Shown in pieces: positions 36,178-47,117 of a DNA stretch of 64,000 bases. Position 1 is the first letter of the stretch, and every line of letters starts with the position of its first letter. Origin of the DNA: Flaveria trinervia (taxonomy: Eukaryota; Streptophyta; Magnoliopsida; Asterales; Asteraceae); contig CM046454.1 of NCBI GenBank assembly GCA_025506515.1, forward strand, positions 29,151,539 through 29,215,538, written 5' to 3'. The position numbers were made by a program, and so were the translations under genes. Under the pieces are notes generated by a model. It saw only the letters and a program-made list of their open reading frames with translations, was not told where the DNA came from and did no database searches.

Positions 36178-37548
36178 TGATCATGAGTAGTCCGATGTAG
36201 TTTTTTAATTTTCCTTTTTTATTTTATTTTATTTGTTTATTTTAGTCTGTTTACATTAAACTCATGTTATTCTGTTGTTTTATTAAAATCCTAAAATAAT
36301 TAAACCAGGTTTGATTTTAGTATTTTAGGGGGAGAATAAGTCAGCAAGCAAATTAAAAAAAAGAAAAGAAAAGAAAGGAACCGAGGGAGAAGGAGTGGAA
36401 AGCTGATACAAGGTAGATCGTATCTGTGATACCGATTCAAACCCTTTGGAATGATAGTACACAGGAACAGTCAAGAGGGACTTTAAAATCCTAATTTAGA
36501 AAACATGAAAAAATTCAAAGTATTAGTCTGTGTAGTCTAAGTAATATAAAAGGGAAGATGATAGAAAAACTGGTAACTCTTACGGTAACACAATGAGAGT
36601 AGACCTAGAGGTTGCTAGACCACAATTGATATGTCGGTAGATTCACACAATAGATGATTAGACCGGACTGGTGATCTCAAGATCAACTAAGTTGTTCAAC
36701 TGACTGTGGCTTCCATCTTATCACTGGTTAACACAATCAATAATATTCCAATAAGGGGTAATGAGCATGTAAACGCCACAAATGTGTGCGGATGACCATA
36801 AATAGAGCAAAGCACGGAAAAAATGAAAGAAAAATGCAAATGACCTATGTTGTTGGTGCATTTGGTGCAAAATAAAAGCTGCTCTAACAAGGAGATAGGT
36901 TGTGTGCCTCTCTAATATGCGATGGCACTAACCTGAGGATAAGCATAACCTAGATATTCTAGAATTCATTGTTGTTTGCCGCCTCTTTGCTGTGCGATCG
37001 CAATGACCTGAGGACCGGTTTCTCTATGAAGCTCTAAGAATAGTCTCTTCTTGTAACAATACCCGTAGACCGCTCAAAAGCTCCTGAGGGATGTTGATTA
37101 CCATATAGTGTGGGATCCACAAATGTTCGTTGAATTAAATAAACCAAAAACAATCACCGTTTTGAGTCAGAGTCTGTGTATGGATTGAGTGGACAAACAT
37201 ATTGACAATCATTGTGGCTACAATTCTTGAAAGTTCAAATCAATGTGGTAATCTAAGAGTTACAGTATGATTCCCGAAAGTTGCTGATGACTCTGGATGA
37301 ACACCAAGAATTGAGCATCGAAAGAGTTTGATAACAAGTCCCAAATGATTTGATGTTCCTGTATGATTCCAAAATTGAATTGGTCTAGGTGTGGTCAATC
37401 TAAGTTGAAGCTTTCGATTCCGGAAACAAATCCCGTAGATTTCCATCTTAGGGTTTTATCCCTCACAAAAGGTTCAAAAACAAATTTTATTTGTGTATTT
37501 AGTTTAAGTTTCTAGGTTAATCTTTTAGTTTGTGTGTCTGTCGGACTC
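36178..37548 (+). other. E4 pol-aORF spacer, left part, with internal PPT-like tract
   Basis: No gene supported. A polypurine tract AGGGGGAGAATAAG occurs at 36327-36340, about 150 bases after pol, resembling the true PPT of E4 (AAGGGGGAG at 56606). Two similar phrases around CCTGAGGA occur near 36930 and 37010. The rest is AT-rich with no repeat I recognise. The right edge is E3, preceded by GGACTC. Confidence 0.55.
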
Positions 37549-38347
37549 TGTTGGACCAAAAGAACCAATGAGCCAAGATCAGAAAATCTCTAAGTCCCAC
37601 ACGGTATCACAACAACTGCTGAAAGCCTCATCAGTAGTTTGACAAGTGCTGAAGACTACAACAGCTGAAGATCAAGTGCTGAAGATCTTAACAGCTGAAG
37701 AATCAAAGTACTGAAGTACAACAGCTGAAGAACACAAGTGCTGAAGCTGAAAGACCAAGTACTGAAGTACAACAGCTGAAGAGTTCACAAGTGCTGAAGA
37801 TCAACAACTGATGTACAAAGTCTGAAGACAAAGACTGAAGACATCAGCTGATGATATCTACTGAAGTCATCAGCTGATGAAACGCCTGAAGGTAAAGTCT
37901 GAAGATCAAGTACTGAAGCCTCAGTAGTTTGTCACAACTGCTGAAGAGTACTTCTTCAGTAGTTGTGATATCAGTAGTTTTATGTTTTATGTTTCAGTAG
38001 TTTTATGTTTCAGTAGTTGTAAATGAGATGTTTAACACTTAGGAACATTTGTAAGAAGATGTCAATTGTTGACATCTTCAGTAGTTGTTAAACATCAGTA
38101 GTTATAAAACGGTTACATGTCACTTTCAAGTGACATCAGCCTACGTCATTCTTTTCTTTATAAGGAAAGATGACTCACCTGTAATCGCGCCTTTGAGGCC
38201 GACAATCCTAATGCATATTCCTTTTGTCGGATATCTCTCTTTATAACAAAATTCTTTTATCGTTTTATATCAATGTTCTTGTTGAATTTGTCTAATTCTG
38301 AGCTAATCCGCTGCTAAATCTGTTCAATCGATTAAACCAAGGGCTGA
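37549..38347 (+). repeat. E3 outer LTR (LTR1), last ~11 bp missing
   Basis: Begins TGTTGGACCAAAAGAACC at 37549 after GGACTC and is collinear with the E3 LTRs to GGGCTGA at 38347, where the terminal GATCCTAACA is lost and aORF sequence begins. The 35-bp hairpin is at 37933-37967. It differs from LTR2 and LTR3 mainly by one- or few-base indels. Confidence 0.9.
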
Positions 38348-39109
38348 CAAAGCTTATGCAGCCACATCTTCCATCATCATATGAAGGAGCAAGCCCTCAG
38401 ACTTTACACTCTCAGGCATACCTTTCAATATCAAAAGAAAGTGAGGATTTGGCCTGATCCCAGGGTCTCTCACAGAATTCATAAGAACAATATACCTCGG
38501 AGATACATTGGCCAGGTGAAAAAGATCGTAGATGAAGTGATCTCTCTGGTCTTTGTAGTTTCACCCTGGGAAATCCTAGAAGACTTCAAGAAGCCTACAA
38601 AGCTAATCTAACCCCTCAGAAGATGCTGGAAAACAAAATAGTGAAAAAGGGGTTAGTTTACAAGAGGCTTGGGAAGTCAGGAAAAATGAGCTCCAGTTGT
38701 TCCTAGAGGTAATCACCCGGATGAGTTCGCTTACAGAGTAATACAACTGTGGAGCTAAAGAATGGGAAACAGGCCAAATACCGTCTGAGTATTATGGGCC
38801 GGAATCATTATTGAAGGAGGTGCTGAAGAGCTAACCATGGAGGAACAATCACCTCCTTGAGGCTACACAAGTAGTCGTACAGACTCATTATGGGGAAGTG
38901 AATCTCAGAATGGGATAACAACTCTGTGTCCATTCCCCAAAACATGTTCCCTTCAATACTCTGCCAACAAATATTTGAGTTTCTTCCCATCCGGAGCGTA
39001 CATGGGTCATCTTCTCTAACTATCAAGAAGGAAAAAGACCAACATTTTTGCCATCAATAATGGGAGTTTAAATAAGTTAGAGGTTTTGGCTGCATTGGTT
39101 CATGGGGAT
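38348..39109 (+). pseudogene. aORF 3' fragment between two E3 LTRs
   Basis: Near-duplicate of 49853-50633 (end of the E3 aORF, 3' UTR and PPT region), including LRLYTLRHTFQYQK and IHKNNIPRRYIGQVKKIVDE at 38396-38530. Many single-base deletions relative to the intact-order copy break the frame. It is the remnant of a first element whose LTR end, PBS, gag, pol and most of the aORF were deleted; the junction shares TGA on both sides. Confidence 0.85.
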
Positions 39110-39927
39110 TGTTGGACCAAAAGAACCAATGAGCCAAGATCAGAAAATCTCTAAGTCCCACACGGTATCACAACAACTGCTGAAAGCCTCATCAGTAGTT
39201 TGACAAGTGCTGAAGACTACAACAGCTGAAGATCAAGTGCTGAAGATCTTAACAGCTGAAGAATCAAAGTACTGAAGTACAACAGCTGAAGAACACAAGT
39301 GCTGAAGCTGAAAGACCAAAGTACTGAAGTACAACAGCTGAAGAGTTCACAAGTGCTGAAGATCAACAACTGATGTACAAAGTCTGAAGACAAAGACTGA
39401 AGACATCAGCTGATGATATCTACTGAAGTCATCAGCTGATGAAACGCCTGAAGGTCAAAGTCTGAAGATCAAGTACTGAAGCCTCAGTAGTTTGTCACAA
39501 CTGCTGAAGAGTACTTCTTCAGTAGTTGTGATATCAGTAGTTTTATGTTTTTCATGTTTTCAGTAGTTTTTGTTTTTCAGTAGTTGTAAATGAGATGTTT
39601 AACACTTAGGAACATTTGTAAGAAGATGTCAGTTGTTGACATCTTCAGTAGTTGTTAAACATCAGTAGTTATAAAACGGTTACATGTCACTTTCAAGTGA
39701 CATCAGCCTACGTCATTCTTTTCTTTATAAGGAAAGATGACTCACCTGTAATCGTGCCTTTGAGGCCGACAATCCTAATGCAATATTCCTTTTGTCGGAT
39801 ATTTCTCTCTTTATAACAAAATTCTTTTATCGTTTTATATCAATTGTTCTTGTTGAATTTGTCTAATTCTGAGCTAATCCGCTGCTAATCTGTTCAATCG
39901 ATTAAACCAAGGGCTGAGATCCTAACA
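39110..39927 (+). repeat. E3 5' LTR (LTR2, 818 bp)
   Basis: TGTTGGACC start, GATCCTAACA end, followed by AA and the PBS. U3 has clustered CTGAAG motifs (left part), the 35-bp hairpin (39496-39530), then CAGTAGTT motifs (right part). The core promoter has inverted repeat TGTCACTTTCAAGTGACA, TACGTCA and TTTATAAGG (about 39685-39732). Confidence 0.92.
39496..39530. promoter_or_regulatory. 35-bp U3 inverted repeat, E3 LTR2
   Basis: Arms CACAACTGCTGAAGA and TCTTCAGTAGTTGTG flank GTACT, with one mismatch. Identical copies are at 37933-37967 (LTR1) and 51021-51055 (LTR3). It marks the switch from mainly CTGAAG-oriented to mainly CAGTAGTT-oriented motifs in U3. Confidence 0.75.
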
Positions 39928-39929
39928 AA

Positions 39930-39944
39930 TGGTATCAGAGCAGG
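39930..39944 (+). other. E3 primer-binding site
   Basis: TGGTATCAGAGCAGG, two bases after LTR2; perfect copia-type initiator methionine tRNA site. Confidence 0.9.
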
Positions 39945-40137
39945 TTAATCATTGATCGATCTAACAATTGATCATTGAAACTGTTCAATCGCTCTAAGTT
40001 TAATCGAATTAGCAAAATTCGCAAGGATCTGTTATAGAGATTGAGAGTGTATCGCTTCTGGCCGTTTTATTTGAGGTTCTGTGTGGTTTTGAGCTAAATT
40101 TATTGTGTTTTTACTTGAATCTGTCTGATTTTCCACA

Positions 40138-42986
40138 ATGACTACTTCTTCTAATGATCCTTTCAATACTGGATCCTCTACCAAGCCTCCGATCTTGGTG
40201 AGGAATGAGTATAACATTTGGCAGAGAAGATTGCTCCATCACCTGTCTGTCAATAGCTCAGGTTGTTGGACATCTGTGGTACATGGACCACATAAGCCAA
40301 TGGTGAATGATCCGGAAACAAACCAGTTGGTTCCAAAGAAGAAGGAGCAATACTCCGATGAGGACAAGAAGTTGTTTGAAATCGATGCAAAAGCCCATGG
40401 AATTTTGGCTATGGCTATTCCTAATGAGATTTACTCTGGGCTTCTGCATTGTGAGTCTGCTCATGACCTCTGGAATGCCATCAAAGAACAATTTGGTGGT
40501 ACTGATGAGGTTTTAGCAAACAACAGGGAAATCCTCGCCCAACAATATGAGACTTTCTCTCATAGAAAGGGTGAGACTCTGACTCAACAATTTGAGCGGT
40601 TTTCATGTTTAATCTCTGAATTGAAAATGGTTAAACATGAATATACCAGGAGTCAGATGAACCATAGATTTTTAAGATCACTGCCTGAGAGATGGAACAC
40701 ATATACCATTGTTCTACGCTCAAATGCTGATGTTGATCGCCTATCTCTCACCCAACTTCATGGGAAACTGCTTACATTCGAGAGAGAGATAGAGCAGAAA
40801 AGGAAATTGGTTTCATCTGGCAAGCTCACTGAGGATTTTGTCCAAGGGAACACTGCCCTGATTGGACATCAAGAGTCAGAATATGCGTCATCTGAAAGCC
40901 AGTATGATGAGCATATTGATTTCTCTACAAACACTTCTGAGCCTGCCTTTGTGAGTGTTGATAGTTATTGCTGGGTTGTAATAGTGACAATCTATGTTTC
41001 ATCATGGATGATCTCAAGGGGATTGCTGATGATGACTTAGAAGAGATGGATATTTTGAGCAAATGGCCTTGATAAATATCAGATCTCAGAAGTTCTACAA
41101 AAGAACTGGAAGGAAATTCCCAGGACTCTCTGGCAAAACCAAAGTTGGTTTTGACAAGAGTAAGTTGAAGTGCCATAAATGCCACAGGCTTGGGCACTTT
41201 GCAAGAGAATGTAGATCATCTGGATCTAACTCTCCTGCACCCTTTGTGACTTTCCCTGGCAATAGTCAACAAAACAGAGGGCAACAACCTGTCAATTCTG
41301 GTTATCATCATCAACCACAATCTCCTGCATATTTTGTTCCACAGGGGCCAATGCCATATCCATACCCCTGCTATTACATGCCACAACCAGGTCAGGTTCA
41401 AGCACCCACTGCTCAGCAACCACATGCACTCCCTGAGCCTCAACCATCCCAATCTCATCAACCTAATCAACTTCAACAACACAGCTTCTTCACACCAGGT
41501 GTTGTTGACTGGAGCAGTTTACCAGATGATGTGTCTGGTAATGAACAACTGTTCTCAGGTGCTGGTCAACATGGTGGTGAGCATCCTTTTGGAAATCTAG
41601 CTCTCATGGCTTTGGAATCCTCTGATGGATCATCCTCAAATACCTCTTCAACACAGGTATCACAGGTATCCTCTGAGGCTAAGGCCAAATTATGTTCTGA
41701 AACTTGCATAGCAGCATTTGCCTCTATTAGAGAAGCAAATGTGGCTTTAATCAATAAAAATGTAGAGCTAGAACAAACAATTTCCAAAAATAAAGCTGAG
41801 TTTGAGTCTGTGCTAAAAGAGAAAACTGATGAGATTTACAAATTAAAATGCCAAATTTCTGATGATAAGGCTAGGGAGGATGTACTCTTAGAGAAGTACA
41901 AAGACCTCAAAGATACTCTTGCTGTCACCCAGGTAGAGTGTGATCGATGGGTACAATCTTGCAAGGGCTTTGAAATGCTTCTTAGTAAGCAAACAGCTTC
42001 CAATGTGAAGTTTGGAATTGGTTACAATCACACTGCTCCTCCTACAGTTTTTGCTTCAAGAGCAGGAGCGGATTCTGATGGAGAAAGTAATGACCAATTC
42101 ACCTCATCATGTGATTCACTACTTGATAAAGCACCATCAGTAGTTGAAGTCAGTAGTAATCCCTCTGTGAACCTCAGCTGATATTGATGGTTCAACTGCT
42201 GACACTCACATGATCAATGAGTTGATCAACCCAAGTGTTATCCCTAGAAGTACTGAGGGTACTGGAGAGCAGGGGATAACATCTGGAGTTCAAATCCTAA
42301 TGACTGACAGCACTGAAGAGAAGAAAACTGTCAGTAGGAAGGATTTGAAGCCTACTAAGGAAGTTGACAAGAAGGCAAAAAGTGCTTCTAAACTGCCGAA
42401 GAGCAAGTCTTCAGTAGTTTCATCTTCTTTAGTTGATGATCAACAGAAGATGAAGAAGAAACCATGTGAAATATGTGGTCTATTCAATCATCTCACAGAT
42501 GATTGTTGGTACAAAAAGGGATCCAAACTCAAACAAAAAGAGAAAATTAAAGAAAATTTGGCTAAAATGAAAACTGAGTTTGAGTCCAAGTTTGTACCAG
42601 CAGCATCAAATCCTGTTACTCCTATGACCAAAAGGAAGTCTAAAAAGGAAGGAGTGCAACAGGCAATAGCTGAGGTTGCTCAAAAGAAGATGGTGCAACA
42701 CAAGAACTCATCATCAAACACCAATACCAATGTGTCTGAAGAGCTGAAAGCTCTCTCCCAGAATCAGACACAGCTGGTAATGATGGTTCAACATCTGTTG
42801 GGAAGAGTTAACCAACTTGATGGCCCTGTGTTGAAACCCCAGAAAAGGAGATCCAAGCCGAAGGATTCCTCTTCTACACCATCTCCTTCACCTCAAGCTA
42901 TTGTGTCCAATAAACCTGTTAGTTTACCATCTGTTGATGAGACCAGGCCCAAAACCAAAAAGGTTTGGGTCTCCAAAACTAACTGA
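40138..42986 (+). pseudogene. E3 gag (near intact, few frame shifts)
   Basis: Starts at ATG 40138 (MTTSSNDPFNTGSSTKPPIL) and is open for 300 codons through the UBN2-type domain; a frame slip around 40965-41060 separates it from 41063-42181, and another near 42180 from 42210-42986. First knuckle CHKCHRLGHFAREC is intact (about 41171-41212). It is followed by a Gln/Pro/Tyr-rich region, a coiled-coil-like segment (41690-41950), a second intact knuckle CEICGLFNHLTDDC (about 42464-42505), and LLGRVNQLDGP near the end. It terminates KTKKVWVSKTN then TGA. Length near 950 residues, long for copia gag and usual for Sirevirus-type elements. Confidence 0.88.
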
Positions 42987-45900
42987 TTGTTTATTTATGC
43001 AGGTTTCTTCAACATGCCAAAGTAGCATCTGGTATGTAGACAGTGGAGGATCTATGCATATGACTGGGAACAACTCACTTCTTAATGACTACTCTCCAGG
43101 AAGGAAGGGATTTGTTTCTTTTGGCAATGATGCAAGAGGTTACATCATCGGGAAGGGCTTTGTTTCCAATGGGGAAATAAAGTTTGATGATGTCAACCAT
43201 GTGGAAAATCTCAAGTATAATCTTTTGAGTGTCAGTCAATTGTGTGACAAAGGCCATGTTGCCCTTTTCACAAGCCAGAACTGCAGGATTCTGTCATCCA
43301 AAGTTCTGAGTTTGATTGACAAGGTATTGGATGCTCACACTCTCCTGAAGGCCAACAGGACAGGAAGAGTGTATGCCTTAGATCTTTCCAAGAAAATTGA
43401 TCTCAAAGGCCATCCTTGCCTATTTTCCAAGGCCTCTCCTCAAGAATCTAATCTATGGCATAGAAGGCTGGGACATGTTAATTTCAAGAACATGAATCAG
43501 CTGATACACCATAGTTTAGTAAGGGGAATGCCTATGAAGGAGTTCAAGTGTGAAAACAACTGCACTGCTTGTTTGAAAGGAAAACAGCACAAGTTTCATT
43601 TCCACCTATTGAAGAACCAAAGTCCACTGCCTGCTTACAACTTCTTCACATGGATCTCTTTGGTCCTGTGAGAGTGATGAGCATGGCACAGAAAAAATAC
43701 TGTCTGGTAATTGTGGATGATTACTCCAGATTTGTATGGACTTTCTTTCTACATTCAAAGGATGAAGCTGCACAGAAGATCATAAACTTTGTGTTGTATG
43801 CTGAGAAGCAGTATTCCCTCTCAGTCAAGTGTATTAGAAGTGATAATGGAACAGAATTCAGGAACAATACACTTGATGAATTCTACCTTTCCAAGGGAAA
43901 AAGAGACAGTTTAGTATTCCAAGAACTCCTGAACAGAATGGAGTTGTGGAGAGAAAGAACAGGACCCTCATTGAAGCTGCAAGGTCTATGTTGGCTGATT
44001 CTGGACTGCCATTGACCTTTTGGGCTGAAGCTGTCAACACAGCATGCTATGTGCAGAATAGAGTGCTAATAAATCAGAGGTTGATGAAGACTCCATATGA
44101 AGTTCTACATCATTTGGCCCCTCTCATTTCATTTTTTAGAGCATTTGGGTGTCCCTGTTTCATTCTCAACACAAAGGATCAGCTCCAGAAATTTGATCCT
44201 AAGGTGGATGCAGGGTACTTTGTTGGTTATTCATCAACTTGCAAGGCATACAGAGTCTTCAATTGCAGAACAAAGATGGTTGAAGAGACTTTACATGTCA
44301 AGTTCAATGAATCTCCAAAGGACAAGATTCCACAAAGCCCTGTGGAGCTCTTTGATTTGGACATACTGCAATATGTTCCTTATCAATCTCCTGCTGTTGC
44401 TCCTGTCAACAGTTCACCACCTGGTGTTACTACTGAAGATGATGATGATAGTAGTAATCACCTCTTCAGGTTTAGTGATCAACTGCCTGAGTCCTCTAAA
44501 CCTGATGCTCCTGTAGCTCCAGCCGCACCATCCACAACAAATGCTGATGAGATTTCTGCATCCTCAACTTCATTTGAGTTGCCACCATCTTCATGGTTTC
44601 AAGAATCTGCATCAACATCTGCTGCTGCTGAAGACCCTACAAACACTTGCACAGATTTGATTGTTTACCAAGAGCTGAAAAATCACCCAATATCTCAAAT
44701 CCTTGGTGATATCAATGCTGGTGTCTCAACCAGAAGCCAGTTGTCCAATTTCTGCTTCTATGCTCTCTTCATCAGTCAGCTAGAGCCAAAGAACTATCAT
44801 GTTGCTTTGAGGGACAATGGATGGGTTGAAGCCATGCAGCTTGAGCTTCTTCAGTTCAAGAAACAGCAAGTGTGGGAGCTTGTTCCTCTACCCCAGGTAA
44901 GTGTGCAATAGGCACTAAATGGGTGTTTAGGAATAAAACTGATGAAAATGGGCTAATTGTTAAGAACAAGGCCAGACTGGTTGTGCAGGGGTTTGCACAA
45001 GAAGAAGGTATTGATTATGATGAAACCTTTGCCCCTGTAGCCAGACTGGAGGCAATTAGATTGTTTTTAGCCTATGCTGCACTCCACAATCTTAAAGTTT
45101 TCAAATGGATGTCAAAAGTGCTTTTCTATATGGTACAATAAAAGAAGAAGTTTATGTGTGTCAACCACCAGGCTTTGAGGATAATAAGCACCCAGAATGG
45201 GTATATAAGCTTGATAAAGCTCTTTATGGGTTGAAACAAGCACCTAGAGCTTGGTATGAGACCTTATCAAACTTTCTTCTACAGAATAATTTCACTAGAG
45301 GCTCCATAGATAAAACTTTATTTATTAAGAAGGTGGATCAGCATAAGCTACTTGTTCAAATTTATGTTGATGATATTATATTTGCATCCTCTGATCCCCA
45401 ATTGTGTGAGGATTTCCAAACCTTAATGCAACAGAAGTTTGAAATGAGTGCAATGGAGAATTACAGTTCTTTCTAGGTTTGCAAATCAAACAAAAAGCTG
45501 ATGGAATTTTCATTCATCAGTCTAAATACACAAAAGATCTTTTGAATAAGTTTGATTTACAAAACTGTAAATCTTGTTCTACTCCCATGTGCAACACCAC
45601 ACAATTGGATGTTGATCAGAAAGGTAAAGGTGTTGATGAAACCCTTTACAGATGTATGATTGGTTCCTTGATGTATTTAACAGCTTCTAGACCAGATATT
45701 ATGTTTGCTACATGTGTTTGTGCTAGATTTCAGGCTGCACCTAAGGAGTCTCATCTGATTGCAGTCAAGAGGATCTTTAGATATCTGCAAGGCACACAAT
45801 CTCTAGGCTTATGGTATTCCACTGGACATTCTTGCAAATTAGTTGCTTTCTCTGATAGTGACTATGCAGGATGTAAGTTGACCAGGAAATCAACTTCTGG

Positions 45901-46306
45901 TGGATGCCAATTCCTAGGCAACTGTTTGATTTCTTGGCAGAGTAAGAAACAAACATCTGTTGCTACATCCACTGCTGAAGCCGAGTACATTGCTGCTGCA
46001 AGTTGTACATCCCAAATACTCTGGCTTCAGAATCAACTTTTGGATTATGGCATTACAGAGACTAAGACTCCATTATTAATGGATAGTGCTTCAGCTCTTT
46101 GCATTGTCAAAAATCCTGTCCAGCACTCTAGGACCAAACATATAGAAATTAGACATCATTTTATAAGAGATTGTTTTGAAAAGGGTCTAATTAATCCTAT
46201 GTTTGTGCCTAGTGCTGATGAGCTTGCAGACATTTTTACTAAGCCTTTGGATAGTTCAACTTTCCACAACCTGGTGTTAAGGCTTGGTATGCTGCAGCTA
46301 GAATAA
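42987..46306 (+). pseudogene. E3 pol: protease, integrase, RT, RNase H (short frame shifts)
   Basis: Protease VDSGGSMHMTG near 43040; GAG-pre-integrase LWHRRLGHVN near 43460; integrase HMDLFGP (43650), RSDNGTEF (43840) and VERKNRT (43947); RT with GTKWVFRNKT (44915), VARLEAIRLFLAYAA, MDVKSAFLYG and YVDD (45368); RNase H with DSDYAGC (45855), STAEAEYIAAA (45970) and IFTKPLDS before TAA at 46304. All catalytic motifs are present. Breaks at about 43590, 43900, 44895, 45097 and 45454 are single-base losses, mostly in homopolymers. Pol is one base out of register with gag at the junction. Confidence 0.9.
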
Positions 46307-47040
46307 GTGACAACTACTGATGATCTCAGTAATTACTGATGATCATTGGTAACCATGTCACATATAAGTACTGATGAGTTATTTTACCCTCAGTAGTTTT
46401 TATAACTACTGAAGGCTAAATGCTTTAAGTACTGGACTTTCTGTTCTACACTACTGATGTAGTTACAACTACTGAAAATCAGTAGAAACAGATAAGTACT
46501 GATGTCCTATGAAACTACTGAAAACAGCTAAAAGCTGATGAGTAAGTGTTGAGGACAGTATGAAACAGCTGAAAGGCTATGAATTGACGACAACTACTGA
46601 TGAGTACTCTCTCTTCAGTAGTTCACAAACTGCTGTTTCTTAATAAACAACTGAAGCAATACCATGTCTTCAGTAGTTTCACAACTACTGATGACTAACA
46701 CCAAGTCTTCAGTTGTTTACAACAACTGATGGCAAAACCACGGTCTTCAGTAGTTTCACAACTACTGATGACTAATACCAAGTCCTCAGTTGTTTCAACA
46801 TCTGAAGTCCAACTTGTCTTCAGTAGTTTTTAAAACTACTGATGCCTAAATCAGAGACTTCAGTTGTTTCAACGTCTGATAGTAAACACCATGTCTTCAG
46901 TTGTTTTATAACTGCTGACCACACCAATACCATCAGTCGTTTCAAACGTCTGAAAGTTAATACCACGTCATCAGTAGCTTCAAATACTGATGACTAACAC
47001 CAAAACCTTCAGTCGTTTCATAACCGTACCCTATATATAC
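46307..47040 (+). promoter_or_regulatory. E3 aORF promoter: phased ~38-bp hairpin array and TATA box
   Basis: From 46668 ten units begin with CTTCAG, CTCAG or TCAG plus TAGTTT or TTGTTT at 46668, 46707, 46744, 46784, 46818, 46858, 46895, 46933, 46970 and 47009 (spacing 34-40, mostly 37-40). A typical unit is CTTCAGTAGTTT-cac-AACTACTGATG then ACTAACACCAAGT, so most units are inverted repeats. A looser set precedes it from 46307. The last unit abuts TATA box CTATATATAC at 47031-47040, 78 bases before the aORF ATG. Confidence 0.75.
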
Positions 47041-47117
47041 CTGATCCCTCTTTCAGAGTTTTTCATTCTTTCCCGACCTAACTTTTCAAAAGCTCTGAAA
47101 ACCTTTCACCTTCATTA

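Noticed and set aside
46668..47030. CRISPR-like regular array with repeats and similar-length spacers
   Set aside because: This is plant DNA, the spacers are not unique, repeat units vary, and the array lies between retrotransposon genes.
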